Shown: positions 35,481-56,372 of the stretch, one piece after another
Layout of the letters: every line of letters starts with the position of its first letter
How positions within the stretch are numbered: position 1 is the first letter of the stretch
From: Ovis canadensis
Lineage: Eukaryota > Chordata > Mammalia > Artiodactyla > Bovidae
Length of the DNA stretch: 64,000 nucleotides
Assembly (NCBI RefSeq): GCF_042477335.2
Contig: NC_091255.1
Location: 31,350,501 to 31,414,500 of the forward strand
Direction: 5' to 3'
Program-made: the position numbers and the translations under genes
The notes under the pieces: model-generated
What the model was told of the DNA's origin: nothing
The model's input: the letters and a program-made list of their open reading frames with translations, nothing else
Database searches by the model: none

Positions 35481-36240
35481 TTCTGCATATGTCCTTTCAC
35501 AGCTGGCTCTTGCTCCTCAAGGGTGCTTAAAGACAAGTTACATGGTGAGGAGAGGTGGAAGCGGGAGAATGAAGTGAAGGACACTTCAACATGGTCCCAC
35601 ATCTCTGATGTGGAGGCAGAAAGACTGGAGAGCAATGGAGAACGAAGTAGACGGCTGGAAGCTTGTCCTCGATGGAGGGTGGCTTGTCCTCCCTCCTCCT
35701 GGGGGTGCTCCTGGCCTCTACGGGTCCCCTCTGCAGGATGTCCAGACAGGGCCCTGTGCTCTCCAGGCCTGGTCTTTCACTGGTCTTCTGTCTGCCTCTG
35801 TCTTTCCAGGCTGTTCTTCCTCATTTCTGCTCCATGAGGGGTGAGGATGGCAGAGCCATGTACCCAAGGCTGGATGAAGACACTGTGGCCCGTGAAGCGA
35901 GGAGGGGAAGAAAGGACGGAAGCAATGTCCAGGGACAGAGCAACCTTTGTTGCAGCCTGTGAGTGGACTCAAGTCTACCCACCCTCCTCTACTGCAGTCC
36001 ACTCACATCCAGCTTAGGCTGCAGAAGGGTGGGTTCAATGAGCTACTCTCTCCTAAATCTGTTCCTCAAAAGTGGAGAACAGGACCCAGTTACCTGCATA
36101 ACTCCTGCTCCCAAACAGAACAAACAGCTTCCAGTAACCCCTGAACTTGATTACCTTCAGGCAGGGAGACTGGGCCAAGGCTGAACCACACCAGAACATG
36201 AGCCCAAGGGTGAGATTAGATCAGGAGATGGGGGATGGCA
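35481..36240. other. Intergenic stretch
   Basis: Several overlapping open frames occur on both strands, but none resembles a known protein. No repeat is recognised. Confidence 0.35.
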
Positions 36241-37183
36241 GCTTTATTCTGCCTGATGCCCCTAAAGCGGTCACATCTCATAACCCATCTCTTCTGGTTG
36301 CTGGAGAGAATTTCCTGCCTGCATGGGCCTGAGCTGAATCTCACACCCTATCCTTGAAAAGTGGGGGAAGTCAGCAGTGGCAGCTGGAACCCCATCAGGG
36401 CTGTGGTCCTGCTCTAGGAGGCAGGGGAAGCCTGAGCCACCTTTGCTTGGTGGGAAGTCAATGTCAAGACTGAGTTCCCAGCAGCTCCTTGGCATTGGTC
36501 TAACCCTAGTCCCTCCCCTCAACCTCCAGCCCCAGCTCCTGGGGTTCTGGTCAGGGGTGGGGAAAGGGCAATAGCTTATGTGAAAAGCTGTTCTGTTCCC
36601 ACCCACAGCAGAGGACAGCCCAGGCTCTGAGTCCATAAAAGTGGGCTTCTGATTCCTTCATGTATGCTCAATTGTGTGATTCCCCATTTCACAGGTGAAG
36701 AAACCAAGACAGGGGGCCTAAGAGTCCCACGTGGAAGTATCCCTGAATTTAGAGTCTGGGCCAGACTAAGGAAATACAGGGAACAGGTAAGAGCAGGGAG
36801 ATGATTACTCAGATGGGCAACTCAGTATGACCTTTTCCCTGAAGAAGAAACTTACTTTTGAACTTGGAAAGGCCAGTAGGAAGGAATGAGGGGCAAGGAA
36901 GGAAGGAGGATCAGGAAAGACATTTGCATAAAGGGGAAGGCAGGATTTTCTTTGCTCCACTTCTTCCCACTGTCAAAGACCAACTAAGCTTGGGTACTCA
37001 GAGCCCTCTATTCCTCAGTTCAGCCTGGGTCTCTGATCTGAAACTTTCTCTCTTTCTGGGTCAATCTGGGGCAAGGTTCTCCAACTGAATAGGGTTCCCT
37101 TCCCCAAAAGGTATCATCACTCTCGCTGTTCAGAACTTCCCAGCCCCAGCTCTGTCACCTTCCAGAGAAGGGAGAAAGCAGCT

Positions 37184-37220
37184 CCTTCTCCTCTTCTTCC
37201 TCTTCCTCCTCCTCCTCGAA
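37184..37220 (-). repeat. Purine-rich GAG/GAA tract next to pre-miR-22
   Basis: On the transcribed strand about 37 nt of GGA/GAA repeats follow the hairpin base within 10 nt. Such tracts are typical binding sites for SR proteins. Confidence 0.7.
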
Positions 37221-37226
37221 GCCAGG

Positions 37227-37311
37227 GGCAGAGGGCAACAGTTCTTCAACTGGCAGCTTTAGCTGGGTCAGGACATAAAGCTTGCCACTGAAGAACTACT
37301 GCGGCTCAGCC
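37227..37311 (-). ncRNA. MIR22: miR-22 precursor hairpin
   Basis: The 85-nt hairpin agrees over its whole length with the human mir-22 precursor as I know it. The mature 3p arm (seed AGCTGCC) lies at 37259-37238 and the 5p arm at 37297-37276. The two arms pair over more than 20 bp with a loop around tgtcctgacccagct. miR-22 is a conserved regulator of, among others, PTEN, HDAC4 and TET2 in muscle, heart and blood cells. It is exonic rather than intronic in its host, so Drosha cleavage destroys the host RNA. Confidence 0.98.
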
Positions 37312-37338
37312 AGGTGAGGATGTGGGAGGCACAGGTTC

Positions 37339-38700
37339 CTAAAAGGGAAAGGAAAGAAAAATGGGAAAGACGTGAGCAAGGCCATGTCACAGGGACACTG
37401 TCCCACTGGCCATCAAAGTCCAGTTCCAGTGGATGTTCAACCTTCTAATGAAGGGCTTCTTGGCTCTGACCTGGGCCTCCAGCAAGGGACAAGAGGCAGC
37501 TCTGAACCTACTTCCTTGCTCCTCTTTCCAGAACTGAAGGCTGTAGAAACCTAGATGTGCTCTCACCCCATGTTGCCTTGGCTACCCACAGGGTAGCCTC
37601 CAGCCTCCTCAGCACTGAGAGGGCAGGATCTGGGAGCCTGGACACTCTCCACCAGTTACCCAGGTATTAGGTGAGAAGGTGTACCTCAGGTCCAGAAATG
37701 GGAGGGATCAGGGCAACTGACTCAGTCTCAGGGAATCCAGCAGGAAGAAGAGTTTTGGGGGGGCCTACATCTGGGGAAGAGTAAGGAAGGGAGGAGGTTT
37801 AGGGTTTCGAAGAAGGTCAGCAGAGGTTCCTGGGACTATGAGGAGAGGAAAGGGGACCAGAGGCTGGAGGAAAGGGAGGTAGGGCAGGGTGGTTGGGCAG
37901 CTTCCCCAGGACTCTTAAATGCCAGGCATTCCGCTTGCACATTCCGGGTACATCTGGTATGAATTCCAGGCTGTCTGCCGGCCCCTCCATGTCTGAACTT
38001 TGTTCCAAGTTCCAAGCCCCGCCCCCACAGTTCCAACGCATGAATCAGCAGGAAAAGCCGGGCCCTGCAGCATGGCCCAGGGAGGGGGCTGGGGGCGTGG
38101 CAGGCTTGAAGGCTGCGAGCTTGGGAGGGTGGGTCTGTGCTGACACTCTGTCGAAGGGCATGGTCCATGCCAGTGTGAGGGGCCAAGGCGGTCTTGCCTT
38201 TAGATATCTATACCCAGAGGGTAAAGAGAGATTAGGGTGGGAGGTTTTCAAATTACAAAATCCTCTTGGGAGGCATGAACTTTGTGGCATCTTCCTTCTC
38301 CCAGGTGACCAGTTCAACTCCTTCCCACTCCTATCTGCCTGAGCAAGCTCTGTTCAGCCCATAGGACTCAGCTGCTGCTGAGAGTCTGTGCCAAGCAGGT
38401 GCCCTTGGCTGTAGGGAGGGGTGGGCCCAGGGCACTGACCCTCTGACCAGCTGCTCCATCAACCCTTTGGCACCCTGACAGCTCCTAGCTCAGTCTGACA
38501 GCCAGGATGACAGGCCAAATGAGTTGGAGGCTGGAACTAGGGCCGGAGGGAGGTGGGGGCAATAGCCTAGCCAGAGGCCACGGGGAGGGGCCAAGAGTTG
38601 GCCGAGAGGTGGGGAGAGAGGGAGCCCAGTGATGACTAACCCAGGCGCCCCACCCAGCCAGCCGGCTTCCCAGGCGGTCAGGGCCAGGCCTGGGCTAGGG
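37339..38700. other. Probable MIR22HG intron
   Basis: No repeat is recognised here, which is unusual for this window, and no coding sequence is seen. Confidence 0.45.
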
Positions 38701-39720
38701 GCCCCACAACCGGACAGGCTGGGGGGAGGTGCAGAGGTGACCTTCTCTCGGCTCAAGACGGCCAGTTAGGCTGGGGAGGGGGGAAGGTTAGAGTTTCCAA
38801 GCTCTCCTTCTGCCTGCTCCCCCCACCAACCCGCGGTGAAACCCTAACCTTTGGGTTGCATAAGGCCCCTGCACCGCCGCCCCCTACTCCTCTCCCCTCC
38901 CCCCTTACATAACATCCCCTGGAGGGAACGAGAGGAGGGGCTGGCCCGCCCAGAGACCCCTTCCCTGCCAGGGCGCTCAACTGGCCCTGGCCCAGTGACT
39001 GCCGGCACAGGCAAAGCACCTCCCCGTTACCCGCCCTGTCCAAATCCTCAAGCTGGGAGGCCGGCTCCCGTATCCTCAGACCAGAGGGCGCCGAGGTGAG
39101 CCGCCCCCAGCCCTCTGGCCCCTCGTCTTCCTCCCAGCTACTCCACAAAACCTTCCGCACGACTACTGTCCCAGACTGCTTCTTTAAACCTCCTGACACA
39201 CTACTCCAGCCAGTCAAGGCCCCTCTCCCCCAGAACGCCCCAACCCCCGCCGCCCCCTCACCCCTCCCCCGGAAGGGCAGGGTGTGGCCGTCAGGACCCT
39301 ACTTTCCCCCATTACCCCTTTAGCACGGTTCCCTCCTGTGCTGCCGGGACCCCAGCTCACACCCACCTGGTGCTGGGTGGGGGGGTGCTGAGGATAGGGG
39401 AGCAAATCCGTGCGTCCGATCCCCACGGCCGGCGGCGCTGTCTCTTCCCAGCGCCCAGCACACACCGGCTCCAGTCTCCGATCAGCTGGCGGCGTCGTGA
39501 CGCACAAACTGCGATTGCACCGCCCAGGGCCAATCACCGCCCACTGCTGGGCAGCGTGACTACACCCACTCGGGGGCGCCAGCGCTTCGCCTTGGTCCCG
39601 CCTCCCTGGCCGTCTTAGCTCTGATTGGCAAGGAGGCCACCCCTTTGCCGAGTGGAGTAGAGCTAAGCCACGCCCACCAACTCGAGAGCTGGCCAATAGG
39701 TAAAAAGGTGTGGCTTAGCC
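38700..39720 (-). promoter_or_regulatory. MIR22HG: CpG-rich promoter region of MIR22HG
   Basis: The region is G+C- and CpG-rich. It has CCAAT boxes (39530-39534 and 39693-39697 on the plus strand, ATTGG at 39624-39628), a CRE-like TGACGCAC at 39498-39505 and two CTCF-like matches (39078-39091 and 39566-39579). Similar boxes on both strands mean it could drive both directions. The start sites are not resolved. Confidence 0.5.
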
Positions 39721-40850
39721 CTCCGTCTAAGCTACTTGCTTAGAGGGGCGGTACGTCAAACCCGAGTTCTAAAGAGCAGAAGGAAGTCGAGGCGTGTGTG
39801 TTTGCGGTGCATACTGGTCAATGTAGTTCTCGGTTCGACACCTCATTCCCAGAATCCAGCGCGCTCTGTGAGTTGGCATTTTTAAACTCATCTCTGAATC
39901 TATCCCGGCGAACTCCTTAAAGGGCTACCGCCCCTCTTCTCGGAGCTGTGAGTGGTTCTTTTAGACAGCCCCCAAACGGATTCACTGACCTCTTGCAGGA
40001 GGCGATGTTTCTCTCAGGAAGAGCAGGAGAGGGTGCAGGAGTGAGAACTGAAGGTGGAAATCAGCCCCAGGGCACACAGACTCTTCCTTTGAAATGAGGA
40101 CTCCTGGGAGCTTTTGGAGGAGTGAGGACTGCCTACCTCGGCTGGCCTCAGCTTTCTGTTGCAGAGGTCTAATCCACTCCTCCTCCTGGAGGGCCTTCCT
40201 AATCAGAGGAAACTTCTGGTAGAAGATGTCTTGCCCCAGTCACAGAGAGACAAAGCCTGTCAAGCAGCAGCTTCCCAACGAAAGATTTATAGCACAGTCT
40301 TCACCTGACGGTAGAAGGAAGACTTGTGGTCAGAAACTAGGGGACGGGCCGGGCCAACGTGCAACTGGCCAGCAACCCCGTCCTCAGCACGTAGATACCC
40401 CCATTCTGTCCCGCCCCCCAGAAGCTTTTCACTGACTCAGGCCTACTTAGGGAAGAGATTTCAGAGGTGGAGACCAGTGAGGAGGCTGTTCCTTCCCCAG
40501 AGGCCAATCAGAACATAGAGGGGCGGGGACATGGGCCAAAAAAAATTAATAATAATCGGAAAAGAACCCAATGACTTGGCAAAAGCTGCAGAACCGCTTC
40601 GTTAAAGGTCCACCCCATCTCAATCACTCCCATCTCTCCACCACCATCAAAAAGGGACGGGTGGAGAGGGATCCATGATGTTTCCATAAGCTCCCAATTG
40701 AGGGTGAAGGTAACAGCCTAGAGTGTGAGGTAGTTCCTTCTGCGTGAAAGACGGGCTCCATCAAGGGAAAGCTATGGCTCCTACGAGCTCCAGAACGCCG
40801 AACCTGTACAGAACATTGTGCCTTTAAGGAAACTTCCTGCCTTCCACCCC

Positions 40851-40904
40851 GGTAACAGCTGATTGTTGGAAAGTGTGACCTCAGGGGACGAATCAGCTGT
40901 TACC
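40851..40904. promoter_or_regulatory. Perfect 14-bp inverted repeat with E-boxes
   Basis: GGTAACAGCTGATT at 40851-40864 and its exact reverse complement at 40891-40904, spacer 26 bp. Each arm carries the palindromic E-box CAGCTG, and the spacer carries TGACCTCA, a nuclear-receptor half-site type word. The function is inferred only. Confidence 0.55.
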
Positions 40905-40965
40905 ACATCCTCCTCCAGTTCTGCCCTCCTCTATCCCCTTCTTCTCCGCCCTCGCCGCCCCCACC

Positions 40966-41145
40966 ATGGATGATGAGGAAAGGAAGATGAAACCCCAAAT
41001 ATGGGGGACCCGCTCGTACGTTCCTTCCTCTCCTCACTCCAAGACTGCCTCCCTCCCCCGCCCTCCCCCTTATCCTCTCTCCCCCACGCTCCCCTTCTTC
41101 CTCCCTCTTCTCTCCCTCCTCTCCCGCCCCCTGTCTGCTGGTTAG
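40966..41145 (+). other. 59-codon open frame with strong Kozak context
   Basis: CCACCATGG starts a frame beginning MDDEERKMKPQIWGTRS, followed by a GTACGT that could be a splice donor at about 41016. Beyond that the frame turns into low-complexity Pro/Leu/Ser. The charged first 17 codons look more like coding sequence than the rest. I do not recognise it. It might be an upstream exon spliced onward or chance. Confidence 0.25.
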
Positions 41146-41904
41146 GTCTTCAGAGGCTCTGAGCTTGGAACGAGAGGTATTTCCTGTCGGCACAGTCAGC
41201 TCAGACTCGCCCTCCCCTGGTCTAGTTGGGAGGCCAGTATTGGGGAAGCCCAGAATGGTGGCTGCCTGGGTGTGTGGGTGCTCTAGGAATGGGTACTGGG
41301 GAAGGTCCCGTGAATCTACAGACCAAACCTGAAGGAGAGAAATGGCTGTGGGAAGGAACCTGCTTCTCAGGCCAGCTCCCCACTACTCCCTCTCAGGTTC
41401 CTCCCCAGACAGGGTCCTGCTAAGGAGATCCTCCTGGCTTTGCCCATTACTCCATATACATTTTTTACACTGCTCCATTTTTTATATTTTCACCTCCCCA
41501 TCCCCCCGCCCTGCCAAAGGTGATAATGTGGAACTTTCCAGGGGCCACAGGTGGAGCATGAAGGCTCCAAGAACCAGGGGCTTTGGCTAGGAAGTCCTGT
41601 GCTGGAAGACCCAGGTAAATGTTTTGCCCAGCCCTGAGCTGGGAGTCGGGGTCACTCCAGGACAAGCTTAGTGTGACTTCCCAGGACTGACTTGGCAAGG
41701 TTGGGAGAAATTGAGCAGGGTCTTGGCCAAGCTTGGAAGAAAGAGAAATCTCACCAGCTGCCCCCGTTTACCATTATGCTTAGCACAGAAGTCCTGTTCC
41801 CTTCTTCTCACCCAAGACCCTTGGAATAGGCCCTTTCCTGTTTTGTTCTAACTTACCATATCCCCATCCTGCCACCGTGTAGGGCAAAAGCAACAGGCTC
41901 TGAG

Positions 41905-42122
41905 TCCAGGGTTTTTGATCACAGCACTATCGACATTTTGGGCTGGATAATTTCTTATGGGAGCTGTCCTGTACACAGTAGCTTGTTTACTGGCATCCTC
42001 AGCTCACTGGGTGCCTTTAGCACACACACCCCCACCACCCTCCAACTTATGACACTCAAAATCATCTCCAGACATGACCAGATGTCCCCTGGGGGCCAAA
42101 ATCGCCCTCCATTTAGAACCAC
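41905..42122. mobile_element. hAT-Charlie type MER element
   Basis: Wording of a well-known short eutherian element: cactatcgacattttgggct, ggagctgtcctgtacacagt, ccagatgtcccctgggggcc, tttagaaccacc. Confidence 0.75.
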
Positions 42123-42320
42123 CGAGTTAGACAAACTTGGATTCAAATTCCAACTCTTACCACCTGTAAACTTGATGAAGATACTTTACATCTCTGAGCC
42201 GCAATTTCCTCATCTACAAAACTGAATGAATAATAAAGTCATGGCTTATTGTAGGGTTTTAGAAAAGAATATGTTTGAAAACACCTAGCACAATACCTGA
42301 CTCAGTTGGTGCACTAAAGA
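42123..42320 (+). mobile_element. MIR SINE
   Basis: acttggattcaaattccaac, catctctgagccgcaatttc and cacaatacctgactcagttg are MIR words. Confidence 0.75.
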
Positions 42321-42544
42321 TTAGCTTCCTTCACTTTTCTCCTTGCCACATTGGCAAGAGCTAAGCTCCATCAGCACGGGCTGACTGTTGGGACCTCTGC
42401 AGGCTTCCTCCCTGACCATCCAAGCCATGACCTCCGAGAAACTCAATATGGGGTCTGGTGAAGGAGGGTCGCTGACTTGGTGCCAGATCCCCCGAAGCCC
42501 AAGGGTGCTTGGGCTGAGATTCAGGCAGCATTTGGAAACAGAGT

Positions 42545-42680
42545 TATTACAGGACACTGTACTTCAAAATGTGGCCTGCAGGTTGCCTGCATCAGAAATA
42601 CTTAGTGCTTGTTAAAAATTCAGATTACAGAGGTCTCAATCAGAAGTACATCATAACGTTTGAAAAACCACGGTCTTAGG
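42545..42680. mobile_element. hAT-type MER fragment
   Basis: cttcaaaatgtggcctgcag, atcagaaatacttagtgctt and gttaaaaattcagattacag resemble a short Charlie-derived element; worn. Confidence 0.5.
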
Positions 42681-42827
42681 GTTTGAATTGGGGAAGGTGT
42701 CATTACCCCAGAATTTAGAACACCAGTGCCCAGTATTGCAAAGACATCTCAATATAAGGGATGGAAAGAACTCTTAAAGAGATAAGGTTAGTTACACTCA
42801 AGGTCATTGGTGCATTACAAGCTAAAA

Positions 42828-42841
42828 CCACTAGAGGGCAG
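42828..42841 (+). promoter_or_regulatory. Candidate CTCF site, full consensus match
   Basis: CCACTAGAGGGCAG agrees with the CTCF core consensus CCASYAGRKGGCRS at all 14 positions. It lies between the minus-strand gene block and the plus-strand gene block. Occupancy is not shown by sequence. Confidence 0.55.
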
Positions 42842-42944
42842 GGCACACACAAACTTGCAGAAAGAAAAAGGAATGCCTCCTTAGTCTAGATAAACTGAAA
42901 CCAGAGCAAAGAAGACTGCAAAATTTTGTTGGTACTAAGAAGCA

Positions 42945-43145
42945 GGCTCAGGTGCATTAGTGGTAAAGAACCTGCCTGCCAATGCAGGAGTCATAATCCC
43001 TGGGTTAGGAAGATCCCCTGAAAAAGGGAGTGGCTACTCACTCCCGTATTCTTGCCTGCAGAATCTCGTGGACAGAGGAGCCTGGAGGGCTTACAGTGCA
43101 CAGGGTAACCAAGAGCTGGACACAACTGAAGCAACTTAGCACGCA
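42945..43145 (+). mobile_element. Bov-tA SINE, diverged
   Basis: caggtgcattagtggtaaag, cctgccaatgcaggag, cccgtattcttgcctgcaga, ctggacacaactgaagc. Confidence 0.85.
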
Positions 43146-43214
43146 GCACACAAGAAGCAGGCACTACCTCCAGACCCTCCTCTGGGCTTAGGTACTTAGA
43201 CCAATGTTAGGGAT

Positions 43215-43535
43215 ACAAGATTGTTAAGAACACATAATTTCCCAGGTGAAAAAAAAAACAATACGGCACGATGGTTACCAAAGGGAAAACAGTGAGGGAG
43301 GGACAAATTAGGAGCTTGGGATTAACACACACACACACTACTATATAAAAAACAGATAACAAACAGAGACCTACCATACAGCACATGGAACTCAGTATTC
43401 TGTAATAACTTATATGAAAAGTATCTGAAAAAGAATAAATATATGTATATATATATAACTGAATCACTTTGCTGTACACTTGAAACTAACACAACACTGC
43501 AAGTCAACTATATTCCAATAAAATTTAAAAAACAA
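43215..43535 (+). mobile_element. L1 3' end
   Basis: gagcttgggattaacacaca, tgaatcactttgctgtacac and caactatattccaataaaat are the ruminant L1 3' UTR. A CA run and a TATA-type run lie inside. Confidence 0.85.
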
Positions 43536-43539
43536 AACA

Positions 43540-43665
43540 AGGGATTTCTCTGGAGATCTAGTGGTTAACTCTCTCCTACTGCAGGGAACACAGGTTCCAT
43601 CCCTGGTTGGGGAACTGAGATCCCACATGCCACAGGGCATGGCCAATTTTTTTTTTTTTTAATTA
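43540..43665 (+). mobile_element. tRNA-Glu SINE
   Basis: gggatttctctggagatcta … ggttccatccctgg … gccaattttttttt, directly after the L1 tail. Confidence 0.83.
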
Positions 43666-43674
43666 AAAACAAAA

Positions 43675-43925
43675 TAGTACTTGGCCAAGGAGTACAAAGA
43701 ACATTGGTTTTAGAATGAGCCAGGCCTAGATTTGAATCCTGGTTCTACCACTTCCTAGTTATGGGACCTAAGCAAATTACTTAGCTTCCTCATCCTAAAA
43801 CGGATCTAAAACTATCCTCTTAAAAAGGGTTGTGGTGAGAATTTAAAGTATGCAAACTGCTTAGCAAGATGCCTGGCTCCTGATCAGTGCTCTGTAAGTG
43901 GTGGCTGTTAAGTTATTATCACTCA
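43675..43925 (+). mobile_element. MIR SINE
   Basis: gatttgaatcctggttctac, cacttcctagttatgggacc, ttgtggtgagaatttaaagt and tcagtgctctgtaagtggtg follow the MIR consensus along its length. Confidence 0.88.
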
Positions 43926-44700
43926 AGGTCATGTGACCAAGCACATCAGCGGTTCTAGCTGCCTTTTTCAAGAAGGATACAGATGAAATCAAATTATGGC
44001 TGAGCCATTCCTGTTCCTCTCTAATTAGGACTTTATTTTTTTTCTTAAGTGCCTTTATGGAGCTCCCACACCTCCACACCAGACTCCTACATGAGGCAAA
44101 CTCTCCTTCTAGGAGTGGGACTGGAAAAATAGATACTGATACTGGTGTCTCGCGGAAGACAATGGCCTGTCAATCCCACAAATGAGTCAGAATCGAGACG
44201 TCTTGAAGGAGTCCTGTAGTTCTGGCGCCAGCTCGCTGGTTTCTGCTCCCTGCCGTGTTGCACCTTCCCCCCAGCCACCGTGGCATCTGCAAGGCTCTGA
44301 CAACAGCAGGCAGGCTCTGTCACACAGCAGAGACAGATCTTCAACAGGAAGTCTTGGGGGAACATTTCCATCCTGGCTTTTCAGCCTTCAACTTCTCTCC
44401 CCAAGATTGCCCAGAATTTTTATTATTTAAAAAAAAAAAAAAAAGCCTTAAAAGAGCTCAGTGGGGAGGACTCCAGAGCAGATCTGTGCCCCAGTTTGGT
44501 GAGTTTCCATGCTGCCATTTGGACAAGCCTCTTCAGAGGTTCTTGGTTTTTTACCTGTAAAATATGAACAATAATAACCGCCCTTCCTAAATCACTGAGT
44601 GTTGCCAGGGCCAAATGGAATGTTACCGCTGAAACTTTGGAAAATTAAAAGCTCTTTCTTTTGGAAGGCAGCTTGGAGGCGGTGAAGGAACTTAATGTGA
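43926..44700. other. Intergenic, upstream of WDR81
   Basis: An A-run at about 44429-44444 is seen; nothing else is recognised. Confidence 0.4.
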
Positions 44701-44719
44701 AAAGTCCCAGCTCTGCTTC

Positions 44720-45320
44720 AGGTTTCTTATCGGTAAAACCAGAGCGAGGTGGTTGTGGCGGCGGCGGCGGCGGGGGTGATCACCCGAGGCTGCCCTCTCT
44801 AAGGGAAACCCTCCATAGGTCTGCGTCCCAGCGCTTGAAGGAGGAAGTAAGGAGGGAAAGGGAAGTCTCGTGGGCCGCTCATAGCCCCCACCCCTGCCCG
44901 ATTCAGCCCGGGAGGAAGCGAAGCTGCCACCAGGCCTAGCAGGGTGCGGGGAAGGAGAGGCCGGCGGGCGGTGGCGCGGCCTAGAGGAGGCGGGGTTCCC
45001 GGGTTCAGTCGAGCCACGTGCGGTTGTTTCCGTACCGGGCGATCACGTGAGCAGCGTCAGCTGACCCGTCACGGTGGAGCCTGGCGGTGGAGCCTGGCGC
45101 TGGCGCCCCTCAGCCCCCGCCCGGCCGTGCCTGGAGCGCAGGACCCTGCGGAGGGGTAAGAGCTCCCCCGCGGCCCCCCTCTATCCCCGGCCCATCCCCG
45201 CCTCCTCCGCCCCAGCCCCAGTCCCTCGCTTACCCCTACCCATCTGGCATCCGGGAAGCCGAGGCGAGGGGGGCTGTGGCAGGGCTCAGCCCCGCGCTGC
45301 CCCCAGGCGGCCAAGAGGGG
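44720..45320 (+). promoter_or_regulatory. WDR81: WDR81 CpG-rich promoter and 5' leader
   Basis: G+C-rich sequence with a GGC repeat (44757-44773), two CACGTG E-boxes (45015-45020 and 45044-45049, the latter inside TCACGTGA) and the palindrome GTCAGCTGAC (45056-45065). TCACGTGA resembles the CLEAR element bound by TFEB/MITF-type factors. From 45087 the leader is open in frame with the coding sequence. Where transcription starts is not visible. Confidence 0.6.
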
Positions 45321-55990
<10,670 letters not shown>

Positions 55991-56247
55991 GCTGAGGCAA
56001 GATCTGGTCAGGCGGAGACGGGCACACATCCTCCAGGAAGCCGTCGCTCATCTATGTTTCCCCAGTAGCTCCTTCCTGGCAAGCCTCAGGCCTCACGCCC
56101 TGGGTGCCCATGTGGCCTGCTAGCTAGGGTGGTGTGGGAGTTTGGGCTCCTGAACTCCCAGAGCCACTGAGCCCCCCAGAGGGGATCTCATTCATGACTT
56201 GGGGCAATGCTGCTCGGAGCCAGCAGGAAGCAGATGGGAGAGCCTGG

Positions 56248-56372
56248 CAGGGGCTTCCCTGGTGGCCCAGTGATTAAGACTCTGTGCTTCCACTGCAAGG
56301 GGCATGGGTTCAATGCCTGGTCAGGGAACTTAAGATCCCACATACTGAATGGTGCGGCCAAGAAATAAAAAA
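56248..56372 (+). mobile_element. tRNA-Glu SINE (WDR81 3' UTR)
   Basis: ggcttccctggtggcccagt … gggttcaatgcctggtcagg … aataaaaaaattt. It brings an AATAAA into the 3' UTR. Confidence 0.87.

Larger units (their letters stand above)
36220..39480 (-). ncRNA. MIR22HG: MIR22HG, miR-22 host gene (approximate extent)
   Basis: In mammals miR-22 is cut from an exon of a spliced non-coding transcript lying between TLCD2 and WDR81. Here a good acceptor (polypyrimidine then CTTTTAG) opens an exon at 37338, only 27 nt before the hairpin. A donor of the form AAG/GTGACA could close it at 37159. An AATAAA on the minus strand at 36248-36243, followed by a GT-rich stretch, is a plausible 3' end. The first exon probably starts in the CpG-rich region at 39.3-39.5 kb; a GTGGGT donor near 39367 is one candidate. 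The exon 1 border, any further exon and both ends are inference. No conserved protein is encoded. Confidence 0.55.
39721..41904. other. Intergenic interval between MIR22HG and WDR81, repeat-poor
   Basis: No transposon is recognised for over 2 kb. It contains an inverted repeat (40851-40904) and a short open frame with a strong Kozak start (40966-41145). It may hold an upstream WDR81 exon or enhancer sequence. No confirmed gene. Confidence 0.4.

Noticed and set aside
35523-35962. Overlapping open frames of about 100 codons
   Set aside because: Neither frame resembles a protein I know, and no splice or promoter context supports them.
39214-39696. 160-codon open frame in the MIR22HG CpG region
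   Set aside because: Low-complexity Gly/Pro/Arg composition of a CpG island, no family resemblance.
41015-41130. C/T-rich microsatellite-like stretch
   Set aside because: Pyrimidine-rich but without a stable repeat unit.
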